Part shown: positions 44,871 to 52,249 of the stretch, piece after piece
How positions within the stretch are numbered: the first letter of the stretch is position 1
Layout of the letters: the number at the start of each line of letters is the position of its first letter
Assembly: GCF_947499295.1 (NCBI RefSeq)
Contig: NZ_CANMNP010000015.1
Coordinates: 62,001-126,000, forward strand
Origin: an uncultured Roseibium sp.
GTDB taxonomy: Bacteria; Pseudomonadota; Alphaproteobacteria; Rhizobiales; Stappiaceae
Length of the DNA: 64,000 nucleotides
Reading direction: 5' to 3'
Notes under the pieces: model-generated
Told to the model about the DNA's origin: nothing
The model's input: only the letters and a program-made list of their open reading frames with translations
The model's database searches: none
Made by a program: the position numbers and the translations under genes

Positions 44871-45122
44871 ATGACAACAGGCCGTCGCAGCCAATCGAAA
44901 GCCAATGAAATTGACCGAGAAGCCCTTTTGTCAGCGCTTTCGGTTGCCAGAGCATCCCTGATCGAAGCGCAGCGCTGCATGCGTCCAAGATCCGGTTTGG
45001 CCAGATCTGCAAAAGCGGTCATTTCGGAAATTGACGAGTTTGCTTTTGTCCTTACGGGGACGGAGAACTACTTTTACACCAAGGCCCACGGCACGCCGCC
45101 TAGAAGTGTTTCAACACGGTGA
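44871..45122 (+). CDS. Small protein of unknown function
   Basis: An 83-residue basic protein. ATG 44871 follows GGAGAG at good distance, and the composition is that of the surrounding genes, so I take it as real. It is mostly predicted helical (REALLSALSVARASLIEAQ, then RSAKAVISEIDEFAFVL) with no signal or membrane part. It diverges from cobC and converges with the carboxylate-amine ligase gene. I do not recognise a family. Confidence 0.6.
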   Translation: MTTGRRSQSKANEIDREALLSALSVARASLIEAQRCMRPRSGLARSAKAVISEIDEFAFVLTGTENYFYTKAHGTPPRSVSTR

Positions 45123-45155
45123 AGTGCTTCTTTGGATCGCGCGCAGCCTGTTGAG

Positions 45156-46289
45156 CTAGGTGAGACCTGCCTGGGTTTCTGCAATCAGATGATCGACCAT
45201 CCTGTCCAGAGTCTCTTGAGGCAACTGAATGTCTTCCGAGATTTCTCCGGCAAGCGCCAGCTGGCTATCGGCAGACGTTCCTCTGGTCGCTATTTCCCGA
45301 ATGTGCATGAGGTCGGTCTCGCAACCGAAATACTCTGCGTCCGGCCAGACCAGTTCAATCATTTCGTCAATGAGATCAATGAATGGCACGGTTTCATTGC
45401 GTCCGAAATCGATCAGTCGGACAGCCGTTCCGTGACGTTGGGCCTGCCAACGGTTCTCCGACAAAAGAAAACGCGAATATCTGCGCCAGCTCTGGTTGGC
45501 ACGACGCAGCCTAAACAGCATTCTGCACAAACAGCGATAAAGCGCAGCGATGGCAATGGCATCGTCCAGGCGCGGGCAGACATCCGTTACGCGCATCTCC
45601 AGTGTGGGAAACCGGTCTGACGGGCGAAGATCCCACCAGATCTTGGTTGCATCCTCGATAACGCCGGCGTTCGTCAGAATATCAACCGTATGCCGGTATT
45701 CGTAGTTGCTCTCAAAACGTGGCGGCAGACCGGTCCTGGGCAACTCGTTGAAAACGGACAGCCGGTAGGATTTCAAACCTGTCCTGCGTCCACGCCAAAA
45801 GGGCGAGGAGGTGCTGAGCGCAAGCAGATGCGGCAGAAAATAGGAAAGTTGATTGAACAGTTCGATCCGGAGCTCTTCATCCTCTATCCCGACATGCACG
45901 TGCATGCCGCAAATCAACATCCGTTTGGCGACCACCTGCATGGTCCTGGCGATTTCGTTGTAGCGTTCCTTGTTGGTGTGCGGTTGATCCGTCCATTCCG
46001 CAAACGGGTGCGTGGAAGCGGCGATCGGAGCCAGATTGAATTGGGACGCCTCCCGGGTGATCGTCTTTCGGAAATAGGAAAGTTCAGCACGAACTTCGGT
46101 CAATGTCATGCAAACGGGGGTTCCGACCTCGATCTGGCAGCGCAGGAATTCCGGACTGACCCGTCCCTCCAGTGCACTCTCACACGCCTGAAAGAGCTCT
46201 GGTGGCGGACTGCTCGCCAGTTTGCGGCTGGACTTGTCAACGAGAAGATATTCTTCTTCGACACCAATGCTGAAACTTGGTACTTTCAT
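45156..46289 (-). CDS. YbdK-like carboxylate-amine ligase (GCS2 family)
   Basis: A 377-residue protein of the glutamate-cysteine ligase type 2 fold. It begins FSIGVEEEYLLVDK, then has the metal-site and substrate segments MLICGMHVHVGIED and PTLEMRVTDVCPRLDDA, all usual for YbdK. Members have weak glutamate-cysteine ligase activity in vitro but their real role is mostly unknown. I start it at ATG 46289 with GGAAGG upstream; a longer reading adds 12 doubtful codons. It stands alone. Confidence 0.85.
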   Translation of the reverse strand: MKVPSFSIGVEEEYLLVDKSSRKLASSPPPELFQACESALEGRVSPEFLRCQIEVGTPVCMTLTEVRAELSYFRKTITREASQFNLAPIAASTHPFAEWTDQPHTNKERYNEIARTMQVVAKRMLICGMHVHVGIEDEELRIELFNQLSYFLPHLLALSTSSPFWRGRRTGLKSYRLSVFNELPRTGLPPRFESNYEYRHTVDILTNAGVIEDATKIWWDLRPSDRFPTLEMRVTDVCPRLDDAIAIAALYRCLCRMLFRLRRANQSWRRYSRFLLSENRWQAQRHGTAVRLIDFGRNETVPFIDLIDEMIELVWPDAEYFGCETDLMHIREIATRGTSADSQLALAGEISEDIQLPQETLDRMVDHLIAETQAGLT

Positions 46290-46391
46290 CAAGGAACCTT
46301 CCGAATATTTGTCTTGCCTCATCAAGGCAGAAAAAGTGCCTGTTTGGCAAACAAAGTTTCGGTTTCGGATAACCCTCGTCTTGCCTGAGGG

Positions 46392-46823
46392 CTACCAGAT
46401 GTTTCCCGCTCCAGGCGTGTAGGCAGCTCCCATGACCGTGTTGGCTTTGAGGACGTCGCATTCTACGATACCGGTAAATTTGGCTATAGCAGTGCTGCTT
46501 TCCGAAATTGACGCCGCGAATTTGAGTTTGCTTCCAGCTGAAATTTCGACGGTATCCAGGCCCTGTATGAGAACGCTTTTCGGTGCGCTGATGATCACGT
46601 CCTGATTTTGCAGCGTGATGACGCTTTCAAGCTCGGCCAGCCTGGCTTCAAGATCATTGACCCGCTGACGAAGAGCCTCAACAACCTGATCGCTGCTGCT
46701 GGATTGCGATACGACCTGCGGGGTTTTTCTGGGGCGGGGGGGCTCCACGCGTTTCATGGTCGACGTTGAGACAGCTCGAGCCGGTTTTTTCATAGCGGAT
46801 GCTGGATTGGAAGGCGGTTTCAT
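46392..46823 (-). CDS. Small protein with coiled coil and beta-repeat C-terminus, function unknown
   Basis: A 143-residue protein in three parts: a basic, proline-rich start (residues 1-36), a short coiled coil (VVEALRQRVNDLEARLAEL), and a beta-strand-rich tail with alternating hydrophobic residues (VIISAPKSVLIQGLDTVEI, then LKANTVMGAAYTPGAG) ending in NIW. The coiled coil plus repeated short strands recalls trimeric beta-helix tips of phage spikes, but no phage gene is nearby, and the likeness is only structural. GAGGAAA precedes ATG 46823. It has no signal peptide. I do not recognise the family. Confidence 0.7.
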   Translation of the reverse strand: MKPPSNPASAMKKPARAVSTSTMKRVEPPRPRKTPQVVSQSSSSDQVVEALRQRVNDLEARLAELESVITLQNQDVIISAPKSVLIQGLDTVEISAGSKLKFAASISESSTAIAKFTGIVECDVLKANTVMGAAYTPGAGNIW

Positions 46824-46938
46824 TGGCTTTCCTCAATGTGTGGTAACAGAGGAAAAACGCTAACATGCCGTAAGGGAAATACACAAACAGCCACACTGCA
46901 GAAGCATTTGCGGTTGGCAGGTCGAAGAATGAGAAAAA

Positions 46939-46957
46939 TTGGAGGCCCCGACCGGAA
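46939..46957. repeat. Distal copy of a 19-bp direct repeat of the tRNA-Cys 3' end (att-like)
   Basis: TTGGAGGCCCCGACCGGAA here is identical to 48001-48019, which spans the 3' end of tRNA-Cys. The copy is not part of a tRNA. Such a copy of a tRNA end is the usual mark left by site-specific integration. Confidence 0.8.
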
Positions 46958-47120
46958 AAGCCAAGGCACTATTTTTCAATGACCTACAGAAAGTTGGTGC
47001 AAAATCGATGGTATTGGATATCAATATCTTAGCTTTTGAATTGCCCCACTTTTTTGGAATCCATAAGGCTCTTGACGCTGGATTCCGTCAGACGCCCGTG
47101 GTTTGCAGCTCAGATCTACC

Positions 47121-47624
47121 CTACAAGTTCGTGCCCGTAGTCCGTAAGAACACGATTAGTCGCTTAAAGTTTTCAAGCGTAGCCATCCTTAAAGCACCGA
47201 TAAGATCGTTTCTTATCGCACGCGCGTTGACAGCACCCAACAAGACCGAGACACATGTAAATGTGGTGAGGAAATAGACCTGATGGCTGTAGTTCCAAAA
47301 GTACATTCGCAGTGCATCAAAAAACTCAGCATTTGGGTGTCTTGCAGTCGTCAGTGCATGGAATGGAATCAGAGCAAAAAGCAAATAGTATGTAGAGACT
47401 GCACATCCTAACATAGCAAAATATTTGAGTCCCAGTTTACTTAACGACGAGACGAGGGCTGTAGAAACAGCCGAAAATGTTACAATAGAAACAAGCAATA
47501 AAATCGCGACATAGACCCTCGGATAGTAAGTGTCGAAGTAAGGTTCGAGAGTTAGATGGAGATAGTAAGACGAGCCATACCAAACCAGTGTTGCTACCAG
47601 AAAAATATTTAGAAGTCTGATCAT
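47121..47624 (-). CDS. Polytopic membrane protein of unknown function in the tRNA-Cys-linked insertion
   Basis: A protein of about 167 residues from ATG 47624 (177 from an in-frame GTG at 47654). Four hydrophobic segments are visible: LLNIFLVATLVWYGSSYYL, VYVAILLLVSIVTFSAVST, YFAMLGCAVSTYYLLFALI and VYFLTTFTCVSVLLGAV. The rest is short loops and a basic C-terminal tail (NARAIRNDLIGALRMATL). Codon use is richer in A/T-ending codons than in the neighbours, consistent with transfer. It is the only convincing gene between the two repeats. I do not recognise a family. Confidence 0.6.
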   Translation of the reverse strand: MIRLLNIFLVATLVWYGSSYYLHLTLEPYFDTYYPRVYVAILLLVSIVTFSAVSTALVSSLSKLGLKYFAMLGCAVSTYYLLFALIPFHALTTARHPNAEFFDALRMYFWNYSHQVYFLTTFTCVSVLLGAVNARAIRNDLIGALRMATLENFKRLIVFLRTTGTNL

Positions 47625-47654
47625 TAGAGCATCCACCCCAGTCAGATTGACCAA

Positions 47655-48000
47655 TGTTGTCCCCCATTCTGTACTGTAACACGGGCCACGGAGAACATAT
47701 TTCGTCGCTTCGCTTACCTACTCAGCTTCACCATAGAAAGTTCGAGAATTGTGCCCGAACCTGGGACCGTTACCTTGGAGCGACTCTAGGCCATCGCGCT
47801 GATCTTCACCAACTACATGAGCATAGCTGAGCGTGGGCGAAATGTTCGCGCGTTTGATCACTTTTTGTTCCTAAGGGGGGGTGACTCGGTCAATTGCGTT
47901 TGGAGTGAAACTGGAGCAAGAGTTTCCCACTTTTTGGATGTGCCTGAGCGCGGCACATTTAAACCTCAAAAAAGAAATAAAATCAGGAATTTATGAATTT
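47655..48000. other. Non-coding part of the tRNA-Cys-linked insertion
   Basis: About 350 AT-rich bases between the membrane protein gene and tRNA-Cys. I see only short broken frames; T-rich tracts at 47960-48000 (minus strand) may end tRNA-Cys transcription. No integrase or transposase pattern is recognisable. Confidence 0.4.
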
Positions 48001-48019
48001 TTGGAGGCCCCGACCGGAA
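48001..48019. repeat. Proximal copy of the 19-bp direct repeat within tRNA-Cys (att-like)
   Basis: Identical to 46939-46957. It covers the acceptor end, CCA and part of the T-arm of tRNA-Cys, so the tRNA stays intact after an insertion here. Confidence 0.8.
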
Positions 48020-48075
48020 TCGAACCGGTGTACACGGATTTGCAATCCGCTGCGTCACCACTCCGCCACAGGGCC
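48002..48075 (-). tRNA. tRNA-Cys (anticodon GCA)
   Basis: The minus strand gives a 74-base cloverleaf: acceptor GGCCCTG/CGGGGCC with one G-T pair, anticodon stem CGGAT/ATCCG around TTGCAAA (anticodon GCA), T-loop TTCGATT, discriminator T and an encoded CCA. Confidence 0.96.
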
Positions 48076-48326
48076 TCTTGGTGGTGTGCCGCGCCTTATC
48101 AAGCAGTTGCACGCATTGGTCAAGTCCTGAATTCCGGCGGCCGAATATATCCACCGGTCGCCGATTTGAATTCCCGAAGAAAAATGTCCACCATGAGAAA
48201 AGCACGCAAAACCTGGAAATGGCAGGGCATCCGCAGTTTCTGATACTTGTCAGCGCGCTTCCGCATCGCTAATGAACGACACTTGAGAGGCGCCGGACGC
48301 TCGGCGAGTCAAATATGAGGGCCGAT

Positions 48327-48989
48327 ATGACGGACTTTAGCCAGTCGCGCCGCAAAATGGTGGACAACCAGCTGCGCACAAACGATGTGACCGACCATCG
48401 AATCCTTGACGCGATGGAATTGGTCCCTCGGGAGCGCTTTGTTCCGGCCTCCAGGAAAGCCGTCGCCTACATCGATGAAGATCTGCCCGTAGGTGCGGCA
48501 GACAGTGGCCGGGTCATCATGAAGCCGCACATTTTCGGAAAACTGGTGCAGCTGGCGGAAATCCGGGAAGACAATGTCGTTCTGGTGGTGGGCGCAGGAA
48601 CAGGCTACAGCGCTGCGGTTGTTTCCAAGCTTGCAGCTTCAGTTGTTGCGCTGGAAGAAAACGAAGAACTTGCGAAAACAGCGACGGAAATTCTCGTTGA
48701 ACTTGGGATCGAGAACGCCGTGGTGGTTGAAGGCGCGCTGAACAAAGGGTTTGCGTCCGAAGGGCCTTACGATGTCATACTGATTGATGGCGCTGTTGAG
48801 GTACTGCCCGATGAACTGACCAAACAGCTTAAGCCCGGTGGACGGCTGGCGGTTGTCGAAGGACAGGGCGGTTCAGGAACTGCCAAGCTCTATCGAAATT
48901 CCAATGGTGTTATTGGCAGCGTGTTCGGCTTCAACGCTTCGGTCAGCCTGCTACCCGGATTTGAAAAAACGGAAGAATTTGTATTCTAG
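48327..48989 (+). CDS. Protein-L-isoaspartate O-methyltransferase family protein
   Basis: A 220-residue PCMT-family methyltransferase. The start is typical for alphaproteobacterial members (SRRKMVDNQLRTNDVTDHRIL, then VPRERFVP), and the AdoMet loop is VVGAGTGYSAAVVSKL. It would methylate isoaspartyl residues for repair, though this subgroup next to tolC has not been shown to do so. ATG 48327 is preceded by GAGGG; an ATG four codons earlier is possible. A terminator follows before tolC. Confidence 0.85.
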   Translation: MTDFSQSRRKMVDNQLRTNDVTDHRILDAMELVPRERFVPASRKAVAYIDEDLPVGAADSGRVIMKPHIFGKLVQLAEIREDNVVLVVGAGTGYSAAVVSKLAASVVALEENEELAKTATEILVELGIENAVVVEGALNKGFASEGPYDVILIDGAVEVLPDELTKQLKPGGRLAVVEGQGGSGTAKLYRNSNGVIGSVFGFNASVSLLPGFEKTEEFVF

Positions 48990-49016
48990 TGTTTTATGCG
49001 CTTTTTTACGAAATTG

Positions 49017-49042
49017 GCCCGCCTCATTTGGCGGGCTTTTTT
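49017..49042 (+). terminator. Rho-independent terminator after pcm
   Basis: GCCCGCC (49017-49023) pairs with GGCGGGC (49030-49036) over 6 bases and is followed by six T bases. It separates the pcm-like gene from tolC. Confidence 0.85.
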
Positions 49043-49198
49043 GTTTCAGAACGAATTGGTCAGTCGCTGGACGTCCGACTTGTTGCACCAATGCCTCACT
49101 CGTCGAAAAACGGATTTTCTTGATCGCAAACAGTTGAAGAATAACACCCATCAGTTTACTCAACACTGTCGAGTAGGGTGACCCGGAAGGAGTACGGC

Positions 49199-50587
49199 GT
49201 GTCTGGTCGTTCAACACTGAAAGCAGTGGCCATAACTGTTGGGCTTATGGCGAGCGTATCCAGCGGATCCTTTATGGGGGGTATGCCTGAAGCGCAGGCA
49301 GAAACGATTCGCGAGTCTTTAGCGCTAGCTTATTCCAACAATCCGACGCTGAACGCCGCACGTGCGCAGCTTCGTGGTGTGGATGAAAATGTGCCTCAGG
49401 CACTGTCGGGGTGGCGCCCGACTGTTACCGCGTCCGGTTCTGCCGGACGCCTTGCAAATGGATCAGATGGCAACATCGACTACCGTAACAATGCCTCGAT
49501 ATCTCTGACGATCAGTCAGACATTGTTTCGCGGGTTCCGGACAATCAATTCCACACGCCAGGCCGAGGCCGTTGTGCGGGCACAGCGCGAAAGCCTGAGT
49601 TCAACAGAGCAGGACACGCTTTTGAGCGCTGCTACCGCTTATGTTGACGTGATCCGTGATACGGCGCTCGTGTCGCTTCAACGCAGTGACCTTGCCTTCC
49701 TTCAGGAACAGGTGCGCGCGGCGCGTGACCGTTTTGACGTGGGTGAGGGAACTCGTACCGATGTCAGCCAGGCAGAAGCGCGGGCAGCGGAAGCGCGCGC
49801 AAGCCTGAATACGGCACTGGCCAATTTGAACACCAGCCGGGCCATCTATCGTCAGGTCATCGGGATCGAAGCACGCAGTTTGTCAGCGGACACGTCGATC
49901 AACAGTGTTGTTCCGAAGTCGCTTGACCAGGCCATGCAGCTCAGTGAAACGCATCAGCCTCTGATCCGGCAGGCCCAGCATCTGGTTGATGCTGCGCTAT
50001 TCAACATCAAGGCGATCGAAGGTGAGTTGCTGCCGACTGTGACGTTGGACGGCAGCATTTCGAGGACGTGGAATCCGTCAGCATTTGCTGATGAGAGCAA
50101 CAATGCGCAGATATTCGGAAATGTCAGTATCCCGATCTATCAGGGCGGCGGAGTTTCGTCTCGCGTGCGTCAGGCGAAGGAAGAATTGGGACAAACCCGC
50201 CTTCAGTTGGACGTGACACGTGACCAGGTGCGCGCAAATGTGATTTCGGCCTGGGGTGTCTATCAGGCTGCCGAAGCGTCGATTGTTGCGGCGCAAGCCG
50301 CAGTGGAAGCGCAGCAGTTGGCACTTGAAGGCGTTATTGAAGAGCAGCGTGTGGGTCAGCGGACGACATTGGACGTCCTGGATGCACAGCGTGAACTTGT
50401 CACTCAGCAATCGAACCTGGTGACGGCGCAGCGCAACCGGATCATCGGCGGATACCAGCTTGTTTCAGCTGTCGGACGCCTTGATGCGGACAGCCTCGGG
50501 CTGAGTGTTGCCCGGTATAATCCCAAGCAGCATTACAAGGCCGTTCGCGATCAGTGGATTGGCCTGCGCACACCTGACGGTCGCTAG
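49199..50587 (+). CDS. tolC: TolC-family outer-membrane efflux/secretion channel
   Basis: A protein of about 462 residues with a signal peptide (AVAITVGLMASVSSGSFM, cut near AQAET) and two repeated outer-membrane-efflux halves. It opens ESLALAYSNNPTLNAARAQL and has VGEGTRTDVSQAEARAAEARA in the first half and its counterpart VGQRTTLDVLDAQRELV in the second. It forms the trimeric channel for type I secretion and drug efflux. I start it at GTG 49199 with GGAG upstream; the ATG-less extension to 49178 is unlikely. The place next to pcm and popZ is common in Hyphomicrobiales. Confidence 0.9.
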   Translation: MSGRSTLKAVAITVGLMASVSSGSFMGGMPEAQAETIRESLALAYSNNPTLNAARAQLRGVDENVPQALSGWRPTVTASGSAGRLANGSDGNIDYRNNASISLTISQTLFRGFRTINSTRQAEAVVRAQRESLSSTEQDTLLSAATAYVDVIRDTALVSLQRSDLAFLQEQVRAARDRFDVGEGTRTDVSQAEARAAEARASLNTALANLNTSRAIYRQVIGIEARSLSADTSINSVVPKSLDQAMQLSETHQPLIRQAQHLVDAALFNIKAIEGELLPTVTLDGSISRTWNPSAFADESNNAQIFGNVSIPIYQGGGVSSRVRQAKEELGQTRLQLDVTRDQVRANVISAWGVYQAAEASIVAAQAAVEAQQLALEGVIEEQRVGQRTTLDVLDAQRELVTQQSNLVTAQRNRIIGGYQLVSAVGRLDADSLGLSVARYNPKQHYKAVRDQWIGLRTPDGR

Positions 50588-50873
50588 GTTATTCGGCAAA
50601 CCTCATTGAAAACGCAGTGAAAGCTGCAGGACGATTAAGGCGTATGGGCGTACCGCACATGCGCCTTACCTCTCTGAATTGACGAATTCCGGATACGAAG
50701 TTGTCGGGAAATGGTCCCTCAAAACGCCTAAATCCGACTTAAGAGGGGAAAAGGCGTTGGTAATGGATGCGCTTGCTTTGCGCGTTTCTTATTGGCCCGC
50801 ATAATTTCGATTAACGAATCATTCAGTAGTGACTGTGTGTTCGGTAGCGTAGCCGGCAAGTACGGGGGAAGGC

Positions 50874-51614
50874 ATGGCACAGGCGAAAAAGGCTGACGAG
50901 CCGTCGATGGAGGAAATCCTCGCATCGATCCGCCGTATTATATCCGATGAGGATTCCCAAGGTGCTGACTCTGGTGAAGCCGATGCAAGTGAAGAAGTCG
51001 AAACCCCAGTAGCAGAAGAGGCGGCGGACGATATGGGCGATGCCTCCGAAATGTCCCAGGACGATCTCGACAAGCTGTTCGATATGAGCAGTGATGACGA
51101 TGATATTGAAAGTGACGAAGAAGCTGGCGGTGAAGACGCCGACGACATGGCAGCGGCCATGGAAGCAGACGCGGCGGAAGACGATGACGAAGACATTCTT
51201 GAACTGACTGAGGAATTGGCGGTTCCCGACGAAATGGAGATGGTCGAGGGACTAGCCGAAGACCTGGAAGGTGCTGAAGGTGACCTTTCCTTCGCAGAAG
51301 CACCCGTTGAAGACACCGAGCCTGAGCCGGAAGATTTTCCAGAGCCGGAAATGGCAATGGACATGCCGATACCGGATGAGCTTCCAACGGTTGCCGATGA
51401 CGCGCCTTTGACATCCAACAACACCGGAGAAGCCGTTCACGCTGCGTTTGATAACTTGTCGAACATGTTCGTCGGTTCACAAGCTCAGACCGTGGAGGAG
51501 CTTGTCAAAGAGATGCTGCGTCCAATGCTCAAGGCCTGGCTTGATCAACATCTGCCTGGGATGGTCGAACAGATGGTGCAGAAGGAAATCCAGCGCGTTA
51601 CGCGCCGTCGATAG
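50874..51614 (+). CDS. PopZ-type polar organising protein (DUF2497)
   Basis: A 246-residue acidic protein. The N-terminal helix PSMEEILASIRRIISDE and the C-terminal helices ELVKEMLRPMLKAWLDQHLP are the two conserved parts of PopZ/DUF2497; between them lies a long, very acidic, disordered stretch (about residues 27-180, many Asp and Glu). PopZ condenses at cell poles and anchors the chromosome origin and signalling proteins. ATG 50874 is the start. A strong terminator follows. Confidence 0.9.
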   Translation: MAQAKKADEPSMEEILASIRRIISDEDSQGADSGEADASEEVETPVAEEAADDMGDASEMSQDDLDKLFDMSSDDDDIESDEEAGGEDADDMAAAMEADAAEDDDEDILELTEELAVPDEMEMVEGLAEDLEGAEGDLSFAEAPVEDTEPEPEDFPEPEMAMDMPIPDELPTVADDAPLTSNNTGEAVHAAFDNLSNMFVGSQAQTVEELVKEMLRPMLKAWLDQHLPGMVEQMVQKEIQRVTRRR

Positions 51615-51636
51615 GGTTGCTGCACAGTTATGACAA

Positions 51637-52065
51637 TCAATCAGGGGGCGCCAGATGGCACCCCCTGAATTTTTTTGCTGCGATGTTGGAACACAGTTCA
51701 TACCACTCGCAGCCTTCGCACCCTGCACGAATGGCACCGTTTGCGAAGGCAGCCCTCAGTGCGAGGACCTGCGACGTCGTAAGACGCAACGCCATGTTGC
51801 CGACAAGGCTGGTCTTGAGAACAGCGCCAATTTGGCGCGCTGCCATTTCGTCTCGAACTCGGACGCTGTCATTGTGACAATGGCAACCGGCTTCCGCCAA
51901 CATTGGTGCACAGATATCGTCCGGCCCGGTAACGAGACTCAAAGCTTCGCCTTTGTTCAGCCGTTGGATGATTTGATCATAATTCTTGACGAAATCGGGA
52001 GTGTACCCCCGACCAAGATAGGTCAGCATGCACAAGAGGTGATGCGGTCGGATTGAGACGGTCAT
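51637..52065 (-). CDS. DUF1284 domain protein
   Basis: A 142-residue protein beginning VSIRPHHLLCMLTYLGRGY, the hallmark of DUF1284. Cysteines occur in pairs (ICAPM, GCHCH, GCEGCEWYELC), which suggests a metal or Fe-S site. I start it at ATG 52065; upstream in-frame codons do not fit the family. Its last codons lie in the terminator hairpin of popZ on the other strand. Function is unknown. Confidence 0.82.
   Translation of the reverse strand: MTVSIRPHHLLCMLTYLGRGYTPDFVKNYDQIIQRLNKGEALSLVTGPDDICAPMLAEAGCHCHNDSVRVRDEMAARQIGAVLKTSLVGNMALRLTTSQVLALRAAFANGAIRAGCEGCEWYELCSNIAAKKFRGCHLAPPD
51641..51676 (+). terminator. Strong rho-independent terminator after popZ
   Basis: TCAGGGGGCGCC (51641-51652) pairs with GGCACCCCCTGA (51657-51668) with one mismatch over a 4-base loop, followed by a T-rich run (51670-51676). 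It lies inside the 3' end of the opposing DUF1284 gene. Confidence 0.88.
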
Positions 52066-52249
52066 GCATCGGTTATGGCAGGAAATAGCCGCCTGCCCAA
52101 GGCGACTTCTTTCAGCTGTTGCCAATCGGCCTGAAATGCCCGCCTTTGGACATTGTTTCGCATCCATAGGCTGTTGACTTGCGGCTGAGCATCAGATTTA
52201 CACGGGTGCTCACGAATTTAGACATTTATCCTCCCAACGAGTGACCCTG

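Larger units (their letters stand above)
46958..48000. mobile_element. Candidate small integrated element at tRNA-Cys
   Basis: About 1.04 kb between two perfect 19-base direct repeats, one of them the tRNA-Cys 3' end. The base composition is richer in A and T than the genes on both sides. It contains one good gene (membrane protein, 47121-47624) and no integrase, so it would be a deletion remnant or a satellite that was moved by an integrase from elsewhere. The repeat and position are seen; the mobile origin is inference. Confidence 0.6.

Noticed and set aside
46939..47277. 112-codon plus-strand frame beginning in the distal repeat
   Set aside because: It overlaps the membrane protein gene on the other strand, has no ribosome site and no family pattern; it may be a relic at most.
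47881..48243. Open frame with LEAPTGIEPVYTDLQ-like translation
   Set aside because: It is a translation across the complement of tRNA-Cys, a well-known false protein pattern.
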